This document shows positions 33,379-45,500 of a DNA stretch of 64,000 nucleotides, one piece after another; the stretch's first letter is position 1; every line of letters starts with the position of its first letter. Origin of the DNA: Amphiura filiformis (lineage: Eukaryota > Echinodermata > Ophiuroidea > Amphilepidida > Amphiuridae); the NCBI RefSeq assembly GCF_039555335.1, contig NC_092640.1, positions 30,200,204 through 30,264,203 of the forward strand, read 5' to 3'. Position numbers and translations under genes: made by a program. The notes under the pieces were generated by a model. The model made no database searches and was not told where the DNA came from. It saw only the letters and a list, made by a program, of their open reading frames with translations.

Positions 33379-33689
33379 ATAACAAGCATCGAAGCAGCAT
33401 CAAAGGTTGATCCAAAGATTGAAAAAATTTGGCTCTGGTGCTGTACTCATATTTTTAATAACGTCTCACCACTACATGTATAATACTAGTGGCATCTTCA
33501 GCCTGGCAACCCATCACATTTGATCACATAATAATTAGAATACATGTAGTGATGAGATTTCTTGTATCATGCTTTAGTGATGAGGGAGAAGCTCTTACAT
33601 GGGGGATATATGTGGGGAACACTTGCTATTTTTAGGGATTGCAGAAACATCTGAATCTAAGGTCAAGTGCAGCTGGTTTGAGTCGAAAT

Positions 33690-33806
33690 TGATGTTGAAA
33701 TAGGTTTGAAATCAGGATGGAAAATTGGTTGATTTTGCCTCCCCTGAAATTCACTTTGCCTCCCCAATGCTCCCCTCCGAACAAGAATTCCTGGCACCGC
33801 CACTGC
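33690..33806. mobile_element. hAT-like repeat (CAGTGGCGGTGCCAGGAA), inverted relative
   Basis: GAATTCCTGGCACCGCCACTG at the right end is the complement of the start of 24421-24610. The frame here on the minus strand (FLFGGEHWGGKVNFRGGKIN) is a by-product of the repeat. Confidence 0.55.
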
Positions 33807-34479
33807 GTGCCCATAGCCAGGATGTATTGGGGAGGGGGTGGTGGTTGGTGGGTGTTGTGGGTTGGTGGTGTGCACAGCTTCCAAATGTGGTTACTTTTTG
33901 GAAATAATCTGCTAGCATTTTTGTGGATTTTCAGTTTTTTTACAAACATTTTTTTTTAAAAACATTTTTACTCATGTTGAATTTTTCATCCAAATTATGA
34001 CCTTTTTGGGCATATTTTAACATTGTTCACAAATTGTGCACCACTTGGATACTGGCCTGGAATATGGTATTTTTGGGATGCTTCAGTGAGCCCTACCAAT
34101 AAACAATTTGCTGTCTGTTTCACATAATGATCTATCGTCTTTGAAATGGATCAGGTGGTGGTCGCATTGCATTCTCTAAATTCAGTAAATTTTCATCGTC
34201 AACCGTGTAATTGAATGGGATTATTTTGAAATTTTAAAACGCTTGAAATATCACAAACAAATAGGCCAATGTTGATAAATAATATAAATACAAGCTAAAA
34301 CCGTTGGGGTTTGATAATGAACCCCACAAAACTAAACGAGTATATGGAAAATGCCATACGGCCGGGCGGTTTCACAAGTTGCCGGCTCGATCATGCCATT
34401 CGCCGCCTGAAACGGATGACAAATTTGACAATGTGTCCATGCCAATTGCATCAAGCAATATGTTCACCAGCTATATTTT

Positions 34480-34800
34480 TGAGTTCATTTGTCAAGACAA
34501 AATGAAAACTTTTCTTTCTACTGACAGTTTCGTTAGAAACATTCTGGCTTTCTCAAAGCATTGATGATGTTATTGATCCATCTGCTTGGAGTGGGAACCT
34601 CATTGATGGGAAGTTTTGATTTGGTCTCTGCTCAAGACCAATGTTGGAGACAGGAGTACTTCCAGTAAAACAACAACATCCGGCTGGGATTCCCACTCCA
34701 AGCAGATGGATCAATAACAACATCAATCGCTTTGAGAAAGCCAGAAGGTTTCAGGCGATACTGTCAGCAGAAAAACATAAGTTTTTCCTTTGGTCTTGGC
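34480..34800. repeat. Inverted repeat, arms ~130 bp
   Basis: ATCCATCTGCTTGGAGTGGG (34576) pairs with CCCACTCCAAGCAGATGGAT (34691). Outward the arms continue through GGCTTTCTCAAAGC and CTGACAG. The flanking open frames at 34304-35024 resemble no known protein. Confidence 0.7.
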
Positions 34801-35504
34801 AAAGAACTTTTATTGGCTATATATCATTTGACTTCAAACGATATCCAGAAGCGGAGTTATGGCTTGTTAAACTTTGCTCCTTCAGTAAAAGGGTACATTA
34901 TTTTGGTGCTACATTATTTCTCTTTTTCCACATTGCTGGTATTACATATCAAATGGTCATAATTGGCGGTCACTTCAAATCATCCCCAAGTCAACGAGGT
35001 TCAGGAATGTCCTTTCATTGTTAATTGTTGGTTAACCCACCACTTGAACAGGATTTAGCCAAAGCAAACAATGACTAAAGCTATTTACTAATTCTATACA
35101 TAAGTATAAGCCTGTTATCCTCTTCAACAATAGGATTAAAGATTGGTGTTTGACTGGACTAAAATGAGAAACATGTAGGATAAACATTAGGTGCATATAA
35201 ATACAACCTTTATGCAAATTTTGCACTGTAACTCGAAATACAATTTGCCGACTTTACGAGCGGTTTGTGATGGACGGTCACATATGTGACTTAAAAAGAA
35301 TGTGTTCTTGTTGTTCATGGTTTTCCTGACAAATGAACTCAAAAATAGCTGGTTTATTAACAGACCTGATGAACCTCTTCAACAGGCCTGCTCTTCAATC
35401 AATATTTTCACCACATCGCCCATGTGTTTGAGGGCATACCCACATCACTATGCATGTCAGTATATCAGTCAATAATATTTTTAATATTGCTAGATTATTT
35501 CAAA

Positions 35505-35721
35505 TGCTTACTATTGAGCGCTTTTGAAAACATGAAATTGTACCAAAGTCTGGCACTTTACCAACTGAACTAATGGGGTTGAGACACACATTTGCAGGTT
35601 TACTTGTTCGTATAAAACTATTGATGATTTGCTCAAAACCCTTTACATTTTTGTGGATGGCTCTTCATGTTTTAAAAGCGCTCGGTAGTAAGCACATACA
35701 TGCTATCAAGTTTTTACGGTA
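35505..35721. mobile_element. TACCGTAAAAACT MITE, copy 2
   Basis: Uninterrupted relative of 4249-4812, including GCACTTTACCAACTGAACTA and the single TTAA (35672) that marks the empty target site. Confidence 0.75.
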
Positions 35722-36280
35722 ATAAGCAAATAAGTGTTCTGTTAATGTTATACAGTAAATATTGTATTGATGTTATTTATTTCATGAGATAATTTATAAT
35801 AAATCACAATTTATATTTCAATGGAGTGATATATTTGTGTTTATTGTTGCTTGGTTATAGTACATTTATTGCCAGAAAATGACAAATTTCCTTAAGTTTA
35901 TTCAGAGGGAAATTTGAAGACATTGTTTTGTATTGTATCTTTAAAAGTAATGATGATAAATACATAAAAGTATACATTTTCAGAAAGGAACTGATGGACG
36001 GAATCCAACTGGCATGGCAGATTTCTGAAAAAATTATCAGTGCCAAATTTGATTTTCCATTCCAATTTTCACCACCATAACAACTTGTAATTGATCCAGA
36101 TCGATGAAATTGCATATTTATGTTCTAAAAACACAAAACTAGAAACAGTTTTTTGTTTCTGAAATTCTGAATGAGAACATTTTAAAATAAAAATGCAGTG
36201 ACTATAATGATCGCAACCACTGTATAACCCAAGAACCGCAAAATTCTAGTTTGAATTTTGTACAAACTTTTCAATTTATT

Positions 36281-36910
36281 TTAAGGGCTCGGATAGCAAC
36301 ATTTTCACATATTTTTGTGGGTCCTGAGAGCACATCAGACATCGAATAGCATTATGAATACGAGGAATGTCCTGATACCAAATAATTTTTGATTTTTTGA
36401 AATTTGTGATACAATAAAAATTTTAGGGCAAATTATTAAAAAATTGATATTTTTGACATTTTTAACAGTCCTCAAAGTAAACTTTATAAATCTAATGATA
36501 TGTACTTGAAAGTATCATCAATTGAAAATTTTGACCTTTCATATTGAAGATATACATTTTTTTCCCAATGTGTTTTTGGGAAAAAATCTTCAATACGAAA
36601 GGTCAAAATTTTCATATGATGGACGACTTCATCCCAGCTACATACACTTTAAGTACATAACATTAGATTTTATACAATTTACTTTGAGGGCTGTTAAATA
36701 TGACAAAAATATAAATTTATAATCATTTGCCATAAAATTTGTATTATATAGCGAATTTCAAAAAATCAAATCATTTGATATCATCAGGACATTCCTCGTA
36801 TTCAAAATGCAGTTCGATATGTATTCAAAATGCAGTTCGATATGTTTGATGTGCTCTCAGGTCCGGTCCCACAAAAAATACTGTGCAAAGGTGAGTGACC
36901 CGCCCCTTAA
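36281..36910. mobile_element. TTAA foldback family II, copy 2
   Basis: 622 bp between TTAA at 36281-36284 and 36907-36910. Two arms of about 300 bp are nearly complementary, sharing TGAGAGCACATCAGACAT, AGGAATGTCCTGATA and GAAGATAT tracts. Confidence 0.8.
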
Positions 36911-37130
36911 AAAGGCTTAGGGGGAACACACTTGTGTCAAATGAGGTGAGTCCAAGGTAATCTAGCAACTTCAATCACACAAATTGCACAACAAACAATT
37001 CCATATTTTGTTAAAGACAATTCATTGTCATAATTCTAAGATTTATTAAATTCATTGTTAAAATCATAAGATTTCTTAGTTAAATACAGAGTCAACTAAA
37101 AGCCTTAGACCTATTCAATTCATATCTTAA

Positions 37131-37955
37131 ATGTGACACGACCTAATCCATGGGGGCCAAACAAATTAAAGGAGGCATTTTTTATTACTGAGTTACTATA
37201 ATTATTACCTGATTTAAACATTAGGCTATCATATACTGAAAACATGCACCAACAGTCTAGCATAATTGGTTCTTAAGTTATAAAGGTTTGTGATGTGTAT
37301 TTTATTATGTAGTTTATTGTTTTTTACTCCATATTTTCATACCTGCCAACATTGAAAACCTAGAAAACAGTCCATGAGCGAACGGAGGCGCTTGCGCCAA
37401 GTAGTATTACCTCTGAACATGACTGATAGGACACTGATATGATGCACAATACAAAGTTGAAAATTCAGAAGAAAAAAATCTAAGTTTTGGTGACTTTGGA
37501 GAACCACTAGGCGTATTCTGAAGTGCTAGGATCATTCACAGTTAATTTGAAAATAATTGGAAAAAAGTTACAAAAATATTACAGATTATAAATGCATGGA
37601 AAACCAATGCATGTATAATATATGTGATAGAAGAAGAGGTAAACATTAGTTAGTGGTTTGCATATTAAGGATAACAAACTGTAATTTTTTTCCAATTAAC
37701 TGTGAATGATCCTAGCACTTCAGAATAGGTCCAGTGGTTCTCCAAAGTCGCCGAAAACTTTGGAAAAGAAATAAAATAAAAAATAAAAAAATTTTTTCCC
37801 CAGAAAATCGGAGTACTCCGATTTTCGGGGGTTTAAAACTCGGGAAATCGGAGTGACTCCGCGAAAATCGGAGTAGTTGGCAGGTATGTATTTTTGCCTT
37901 TTATCAATTTCAAATTTGCTGCCTTTGGCCCCATGGACCAGATCATGTCACAAAT
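37131..37955. mobile_element. MITE (TGTGACACGA...) copy 2, split by a second element
   Basis: Halves at 37131-37337 and 37889-37955 match the intact copy at 14629-14878. The insertion between them is the CATACCTGCCAAC element. Confidence 0.75.
37338..37888. mobile_element. 551-bp TIR element (CATACCTGCCAAC)
   Basis: CATACCTGCCAAC at the left, GTTGGCAGGTATG at the right. TATTTT lies on both sides as a possible 6-bp duplication. A second, inner inverted pair (TGAATGATCCTAGCACTT) is present. Confidence 0.75.
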
Positions 37956-38232
37956 TGTTTGAATCCTCTCCACGCGGGGGTTGACTGAAGATGATTTTTT
38001 TTTTTAAAAAATTTCAGAATTGTAAATTTTCATGACCACATTTGGAATCAGTATGAAAAATGCATTAAAATGAGTACAAACGAGCTTATATTGGTTCAGT
38101 GGTTCTTAAGATAGCTCTTGATATTTTGAGAAAATATCTCTGGAACTTGTTGTGGTGAAGCCTACGGCTAGCATGCAGAGCATTAATACCCATGCTCAGG
38201 ATAGGAAGTGTGTAGAAAACAAGGCGACAACT

Positions 38233-38515
38233 CTCTAGTCTGAAGGTTCCCTAGTCTGAAGGCTCCTTAGTCCGAAGGTTCGCTAGTCCGAACACATAAT
38301 TTACCATTCGCTAGTCCAAATTCTGAAACAGGTTTGCTAGTCCGAATAATAAATATGGTTCTCTAGTCCGAATATACAATAAGGCTCGCTAACCTAAACC
38401 CTAACCCTTATTCTATATTCGAACCTTCGGATTAGTGAACTTAATTTGGTTTTCGGACTAGCGACCCTTCGGATTAGCGAACCTTTGGACTAGTGACCCT
38501 TCTAACTAGAGAGAA
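38233..38515. repeat. Hairpin array of CGCTAGTCCGAA motifs
   Basis: CTAGTCCGAA or close variants occur about ten times: direct in the left half (38240-38395) and inverted in the right half (38410-38515), around a short CCTAAACCCTAACCC centre. The outer ends are TCTCTAGTC and CTAGAGAG. Confidence 0.75.
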
Positions 38516-38831
38516 GTCACAGAAAACAAACAGTAACTAACTTATTCATGCAATACAAGGGGAAGCACAATGTGAAACAAGACATTTCAGTAGTGGCTCA
38601 TATCAGGATACTCAAGCAGAAGCACTGGCATCACGGTAGCTGCTGGGCAGCTGGGGGATGGCACACACTGAAGAAAATTGGCCATTAAGGCCATCCCCTT
38701 AATGCAGTTACAGACCTGTTTCTGTGTACTTCTTCAGCTAAAATGTGGGTGAATACGTATATTGTTATCTGAAAACAGATGACGACTTACATTGGCCATG
38801 CAGCCACCTGTACATGTATATGAAATGTTTA

Positions 38832-39094
38832 TACCGTAAAAACTCAATAGTTAGCATAATTATGTGCTTACTTTGAGCACTTTTAAAACATGCAAACATG
38901 AAGTGCCCCATCCACAAAAGTGCAAAGGGTTTTGAGCAAATCATCGATACATGTAGTTATATACTAACAAGTAGACCTGCAAATGTGTACCCCAACCCCA
39001 TTTGCTCTGATGGTAGAGCGCCAGACTTCAGTACAATTTCATGTTTTCAAAAGCACTTTATTGTAACTTATGCTAACTATCCAGTTTTTACGGT
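38832..39094. mobile_element. TACCGTAAAAACT MITE, copy 3, with tRNA-like A box
   Basis: The terminal repeats TACCGTAAAAACTCAATAGT and complement are nearly perfect. Inside, TGCTCTGATGGTAGAGCGCC resembles a tRNA D-arm and A box; no B box follows, so it is not a tRNA gene. Confidence 0.8.
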
Positions 39095-39099
39095 ATTTC

Positions 39100-40356
39100 A
39101 TTGAGGTGTAGGAATACGTGAAATTGGATTCATCAATAAATAAAAAAACATATTTCACACATTTGTCTGTGGTAGTGGTGTTGCTTGCCCACGAAAAGCG
39201 CAAAATTAATGTGCCGCAAAGAATTCCACATTTACAATATATGAATGTACAGTAGTACTGTATTCGTTCCTTTAACCACCCAGGGCGCTTAACAGTCATA
39301 GGGGGTGCTTATTTTTATATACTGTTAACATAATTGCATATGCAAAAAAAGCTCGTAAATATTGGTCATTGCAAGTATGGATCATGTGTAGTTGAATCTT
39401 GCACATAATGGAGAATCACGTGTAGTTTTATTTTGCACATAATCATGGAGGATCATGTGTAAAGTCACTGGGTGGGCGCTTATAGGGGTATGAGTGGTTA
39501 ATGGAATGAATACGGTAATTGTTAATCGGTCAAAAGCACCAATAAACACTTCATTCCCGCTTTTAAGTATAAACAAAAAATCAACCTCACATACATATGT
39601 AACACTTTGTCGCCTGGTTCACTTAATGTTGTAATGCTATTAACATACACAAATATGTTGTTACATTACAAATTACATTGATTGTCCATGCAGTCATCTG
39701 TATATAAAACCTAAACATTTACACACAGATTGGTCCGCAAAATTGGCCAACAGTATTCCAAAAATATGCTTTATGTAAAATAAATAAATTGTTGATAATC
39801 AATTTTACCTGATATTCCTTTTAAATAATCAGGCTGATAATTGTTACATCTTACATAACCATGTATACATAAAGTTTATAAATCCACTAAAAAAATATTC
39901 ATACTGTTCACACAGAGAGGATTTCTTACCTTCCCAGAATTCTTTGCATCATGATGATGCATCACCTCATTTTATCAAAAGACACTCCGAATACTTTGAA
40001 AATAGACTGGCTAAACATGGGTTGATGATCAAGAAATAAACATACTTTGCAAGATTTGGATGTGCTCTGAGGTACATACATTTCGTCATTATCAACCAAT
40101 GTTGCACTAGATAGCAAATTAGTACAGAAAATTGAAATGAAAGAAATGCATTATGGGAAGTGTATGATATCTCCTCTGCTGTTCACCTGTTTACACCTAC
40201 AAGACAGGTGATATAATATGTACACAATTTGTGCTTTCAACCAAATAAATATAATTCAAAACCACTTAAATGTGTCCAATATATACACTCTCTTTGGTCT
40301 AACATTGCTCACTTAAAGGTACATGTACATTATTCAAATAAGGCCGAGATAAAAAT
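39100..40356. other. Intergenic, no gene seen
   Basis: AT-rich with no coding-like frame. Two similar words (GGATCATGTGTAG and GGATCATGTGTAA) recur at 39370-39460. Confidence 0.4.
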
Positions 40357-40542
40357 ATTGGGATGTCCTCCACAGTTGAAATCCAAACACCCCCTATGGA
40401 TGACATGACTTAAAATCTCCCACACATGGGGTGTAGATTTCAAATGGAGCCACCCATTCAGGTAACCTTATTTGAAATTCACACTCCGTGTGTGGAAGAA
40501 TAATTTCATGTCTTCCATAGAATTTTAACTGAGTAGCCCAAT
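40357..40542. mobile_element. MITE family ATTGGGCTATTCC, copy 2
   Basis: Palindromic copy of about 186 bp with worn left end (ATTGGGATGTCC), GTTGAAATCC, a CCCACACATGGGG centre and right end GAGTAGCCCAAT. Confidence 0.75.
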
Positions 40543-40910
40543 GTCAAAAGATTCAATGTAAGTTTTTACAGCAGTTTTGAGCCCTTAAAACTGCTGTTTG
40601 GTTGAAAGTTGAATTCTGAATTCTGATTACCAAATAACATGTGATTTATTCGAAACAAAAGAATTTGAGCACCTTTTTTGCTAGTAACTCAAAATCAATA
40701 ATTAATATTAGTGACATTACATGTGGACTCATTGTCCTGTGCATTCAATTTTGACATTTTGGAGCAAGCATAAAATGTGCTAATGATAAATGTTTGATTT
40801 TATCATTAGTCAGTAGAATATGATAAAAATACACTTTACAAAAATAAGCCTCATTTTGGTGCCTTCTATACATAAGTCAATTGGAGTTTGACACATCATA
40901 TATATAACTA

Positions 40911-41115
40911 TAGAGGCCGTCAGCCTTTCGCCATCTTGTGGGTACAAATGATTTGTGTGTTCATGCGTCAGACACTACGCGCAGGGCACAGCTTGCCACG
41001 CAGCGGTTATCGCGCATTAACGCGGTGATTTGGCTGTTCACGCATGGAGATCGAACGACCATCACAGCGTGTACCCACAAGATGGCGGCATATGACATCA
41101 CGCTGATGGCCTCTA
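40911..41115. mobile_element. MITE with inverted CAAGATGGCGGC ends, copy 2
   Basis: TAGAGGCCGTCAGCCTTTCG and CCATCTTGTGGGTAC at the left pair with GTACCCACAAGATGGCGGC and TGATGGCCTCTA at the right. The centre is CG-rich (CACGCAGCGGTTATCGCGC). Confidence 0.8.
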
Positions 41116-41139
41116 TATTGTATTGGGGTCAGCTATTGT

Positions 41140-41295
41140 CAGCACCCTGAACCTTCTACATACAGCATTGACACTTCCTCTAATACCGACAGAATTCTGT
41201 GCTGTTGCAATGGTTCCAACTAGCAGCCAGTAAGGATCCAATTGCATCTCATTACCTATAATAATCTTGTAAAAATTCTTGGGGTCAGCACTCTC
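41140..41295 (-). pseudogene. Diverged duplicate of the ATP13A-type last exon
   Basis: On the minus strand PKNFYKIIIGNEMQLDPYWL and AQNS match [20 protein letters not shown] and TQNS of the real last exon. The flanks (GACAATAGC, CCCCAATAC) match as well. The normal stop and the upstream splice acceptor are missing, so it is probably non-functional. Confidence 0.7.
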
Positions 41296-41566
41296 ACCTG
41301 TCTACAGCTGTGGCACTACAGGTAAATTCTTGGCCAATATCAAACATTATGAACGCAGTGGCCCTGTGATAAACATACGCGCACATAGCACGGTACAGAA
41401 GAAAGCATACACACGCCTTACATTGCATTGCGTACATGCTTAGTATGCTACATGGATGCAACGCAAATGTTCCAGCTTGGCCAAGAATGACTTAATTTAC
41501 CTGTAATACTGATAGAATTCGGTTTTGTTGTGACAGTAATCATTATATTTTTGACCTGAGTGTGCA

Positions 41567-41886
41567 GATGCAAGTTGGGAGTTTTGAGACGTTCCAACTG
41601 TTGTTGAGTTGGTGTTCTTTGCTTGAAGACGCATGTACTGGCAGTGGTATGTCCTTTGTGAATGGGGACAGAATTGAATATAGAGTACAGCATAAAACAT
41701 GAGTAAAATTCTGGACTTGAACAACATAATCTGATATTTAATTTAATCATATCAGTCCTGATGAACTCATTCAAAGAGCATATTATGTCTCCCCATTCAC
41801 AAAGGACATACCACCGACTATACAGGTGTTTTCAAACAAAGAACACCAACTCAAAAATTGGAATATCTTGAAACTCCCAACTTCCC
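41567..41886. repeat. Inverted duplication, arms ~100 bp
   Basis: 41567-41672 (AAGTTGGGAGTTTTGAGACG, GAGTTGGTGTTCTTTG) is the complement of 41793-41886 with about 20 per cent change. It lies just past the ATPase stop codon, in its probable 3' UTR or flank. Confidence 0.65.
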
Positions 41887-42207
41887 ACTTTACGCTCATT
41901 TCATGGGAGCAGGTCACTTACGAGTGCAAGAAAGTTGTATGAGAAATAGCTGCCTTTTGTAATTTAAAATATGTAGCACTGCTAAGGTGTTCAGTTTGAA
42001 AGCTGTACGTGTGACTTGATATGCTTCCAGGAGCTCAACCTCAAAACTGAAGACTGATGACAATGGGATAAACATGGTCAGTTCTGACTTCTTGGATTCA
42101 TCTGCAAATGCAATTTCAAATTCTAACATCAGGCAGCTATATTAATTGCACCATGGAAATATAGATTTCCATGATTGCACATACAGCTTTCTTTCAATCA
42201 CATGATG

Positions 42208-42328
42208 AGGTCCAACTGGCTGTCAGTGAGGATCCAACTGGCTGCCAGTGATGATCCAACTGACTGCCAGTGATGATCCAACTGACTGCCAGTGAAGATC
42301 CAACTGGCTGCGAGTGAGGATCCAACTC
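42208..42328. repeat. 22-bp minisatellite copied from the ATPase last exon
   Basis: About six units of GATCCAACTGGCTGCCAGTG plus two bases lie downstream of the stop codon. The same word (GATCCAACTGGTGGCCAGTG) occurs once inside the coding exon at 42420-42441, where it encodes HWPPVGS. The unit length is not a multiple of three. Confidence 0.85.
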
Positions 42329-42361
42329 CATCGATAATACTGGGGTCCTCTAATGTCAGCA

Positions 42362-42550
42362 TCATGACCCATCGACAGCATTGATACTAAAAATTATAGA
42401 ATTTTGTGTTGTTGTAACAGATCCAACTGGTGGCCAGTGAGGATCATTCTGCATCTCCTTATCTATAATCTTGTACACATTCTTGGGTCGTTTCTTACAA
42501 CGGAGAGAATTGATGAATGAACGGAAGGCTTGGCTGTCTACTACGCATGT
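42362..42550 (-). CDS. ATP13A3: ATP13A-type last exon: cytosolic tail
   Basis: [20 protein letters not shown], then [17 protein letters not shown] and a TGA at 42362-42364, 62 residues. The acceptor is TTTCAG/ACATGC. Confidence 0.9.
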   Translation of the reverse strand, partial: TCVVDSQAFRSFINSLRCKKRPKNVYKIIDKEMQNDPHWPPVGSVTTTQNSIIFSINAVDGS

Positions 42551-45500
42551 CTGAAAGATAGAACATAGGAAACAGATTTCATGATAAGGAATGTATTTAA
42601 TCGCCCCCGACTCAGACTCGGTCAAAAATATATATACAGTCTTCTTTTTCATTAATAATAATAATAAAACAGCCAGTGGTGATGCCACTGGGATGCCACT
42701 GGGGGGAATGGGGGGAATGGGGGGAAATGGCACCTGCCAGTCAGAATTCTTGCCTCCTGTTTCCCCCCAGTAAAAACCCAAAATTACCAAAAATTTCCAC
42801 TTTTTGCCGCAATTTTGCGCAAAATTTGTTGATTTTGCCCCCCCAAAAAATTCCTTTCGCCGTCACTGAAAACAGCATTTATCCATGCTTTCTGGATTAT
42901 TGCATCCCTCAAAGCCCGTAAGGGCAGTGCAAGTTGACCTCAATGCTGAGTGTGACAAACAAGAGGCCCAGCTCGTCTGGTACAAGGGACCACCATTTTA
43001 CATGCATGACTCTCTGAACCACAGTGGTGTCTGCACGTTTAGGGTCACAATGAGTGGGATAGAGGAGAAATGGGAAAGCTTCTGACCGATAGCCTAGCGC
43101 ACAAACTACATCACCACCCTCTAGCACTATGCACGTCACACATGAAATATTTTCACTAACGCATTCTTCCAACACATGCCTTTCAAATATAATCAACTGG
43201 ACTCACAGGTCAATGACCTTTTTGCTGCCAGATCATCATCATGCAGATGGACTGAAGATGCACCCATAGCCCCTCAAAATAAAAGTGAGTCCAATTGATA
43301 AATTTTATGATTCCAATCTAATGTTCTGGTCAACCTTCATAAAGGTATGCTACTAATTAATACCCACCTCCAACAAAAACGAAATAAGGAAATTGCCAGC
43401 AATGATGGCTCCGATGATCAACGTATAATGCATGTGATCGATAGCAATCTGCACAAGCTCCATAAAACTGGTGAGGAACCCCCATGGCACTGGGAAAAAC
43501 ATCATGAATGCTGTAGCAGCTGCTAGACCAAGCATGGAACACAGGAATATAACTAGAAAGAAAAAAACCATAAAAAATAACATAGATTAATCATAGTCAA
43601 CAAGGAATATTTTAACCAAACATCCCAGCAAAACATTCAGAAAATGTTAGAAAAGATTGCCAGGAAACTGTTGGGTAATACATGTGTAAAAGGGTGTATA
43701 CGGATTTAAAAAAGGATTCAAAAATATTTTTAGAACAAAATATATTATATAAGAGTTGACAATATTTTTTGCAAACATATTTTACCCGGGAGTGGCACCA
43801 TAAGAGATGCCAGTGGTTGATAACAAAATTCTGAAATGGTTGAAAATTTACTTTTGTGTATACTTTAATTGCACATAAACATCTGAGCAAAATTTCCTGA
43901 AGTTTGTTATATACTGAGTGATGCAGTAATCCTGCTCGGAATGAGTCCTCCATTCAGAAAAGCATCAAAATGTCTGCTGCAAAAAAATCTGTTTTTGTCA
44001 AAAGTAAGCAAACTAATAGTAGAACATTTGCAAAGGATTTTCAATTATTATTATTATTATTATTTGGAGGGGGAACTGAAAAAATAACTAACTTAACATT
44101 GATATCACCAGGAAAAAGAATCATCTCTTTGTCTTTCACATTAGTTGATTGATATTATAACAAAGTCAGGTTACATTCACTGCTAAAATATATGAAGGAT
44201 ATAGGATACACATGTATGTACAGGGTGAGTCAAAAAAAGTGCAATGGAACAAAGAATCGATAATTATGCAAGAGTCAAGTTGAACTTTCCCATTATTGAA
44301 ATTTTTATAAATGCCACACTCAATAGTCACCTTCTGTGAAAATATGAAGTGAATCACGACTACTGTTTGATTTTTATGAGTCCTTTTGCTGCGATACCCA
44401 ATTTCATTATTTGTCCACGAGGTACCATGTATTTTGAATGAGAGCACACAATGCACGATAAAGGCACCCGGTCTGAAACTAACTTTAACTTAAATAAGAT
44501 TGATTTTTGCGTTATTTTAATTTCTGTTTTCTTTTCAAACAAATTTTCTAACATTACTTTAAGTCCTTCATACCTCACTCGACTCCAACTCAAGTTTCTT
44601 TTTTAATCCCAATATGTCCAACTTGCTGGATTTGCGCCCATTTCATTTTGACATTTGAAAAACCCGCCTACAAATTTGTATGTTTTTGATAGAGAACAAG
44701 CATCTTCAAAGTAAAGGTAAAATGAAAATAACAACAAATAATGTTTCTTCTCCTTTAACTAGACCAAGGGCAATAACACTTTGGGTGCTCCTTTTTATTT
44801 CAATGCCAATGAGGTTAAGAAAATGGCAGTTGTTCCAAATGTACCTTACACTGAGTGCGCTGACATTCAAATTTTAGATGTCTCTTGGACAAACATTAAA
44901 ATTGGGTATCGCTATAAAATGTTTCATAAAAACAAAACAGTAAATGCTAATTTCTTGATTTTTTCACACAAGGTCACTGATGGATATATAAGATTCAACT
45001 CGGTTCTTAGATTCTTTTCTCTATTGCACTTTTTTGCTGAACCATGAAATGGTATCAGCCTATATGAGTGAATGTTACTAGCTTACTTACTTACTAGCTT
45101 ACTTACTTACTAGCTTACTAACTGACTAACCATTTGGTCTGAAATGGACATATCTCTAAATGCCACGAAGGTATGACCCCATGAGTGGTGTCATATGAAA
45201 GAGGAAAACATAAAGAATATAATAAAAATATTTCCAAACGTCAGAGGTCATCCTGGGGTCACAGGGGTCAAAAAGGTCATTTTAACCGGAAATGCTCGAT
45301 TGAGCTCAAATTTAAATGCAATGATCCTTATGACATTCTAAGCATGTTTAAAACATTTAAACATTTATTTAAGGTCATTAAGGGGTCATAAAGGGGTCAA
45401 AGGTCAAGGTTTTCAAAATGCTCCAATTGAGCTGAAATTTAAATGCAATGATCCTTATGACATTGTAAACATTTAAAAATATTTTAAAATTCATTTAAGG

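Noticed and set aside
33632..33949. 105-codon minus-strand frame
   Set aside because: It contains a known interspersed repeat (hAT-like ends) and simple proline/histidine stretches.
34304..35024. Overlapping open frames of 64-127 codons on the plus strand
   Set aside because: They cover an inverted repeat, lack splice or codon support and resemble no known protein.
39000..39040. tRNA gene candidate (TGGTAGAGCGCC)
   Set aside because: Only the A-box region resembles a tRNA. No B box or acceptor stem follows, and it lies inside a MITE.
41448..42129. Minus-strand frames of 108 and 71 codons after the ATPase stop
   Set aside because: They partly coincide with an inverted duplication, and no family or clean splice phase supports them.
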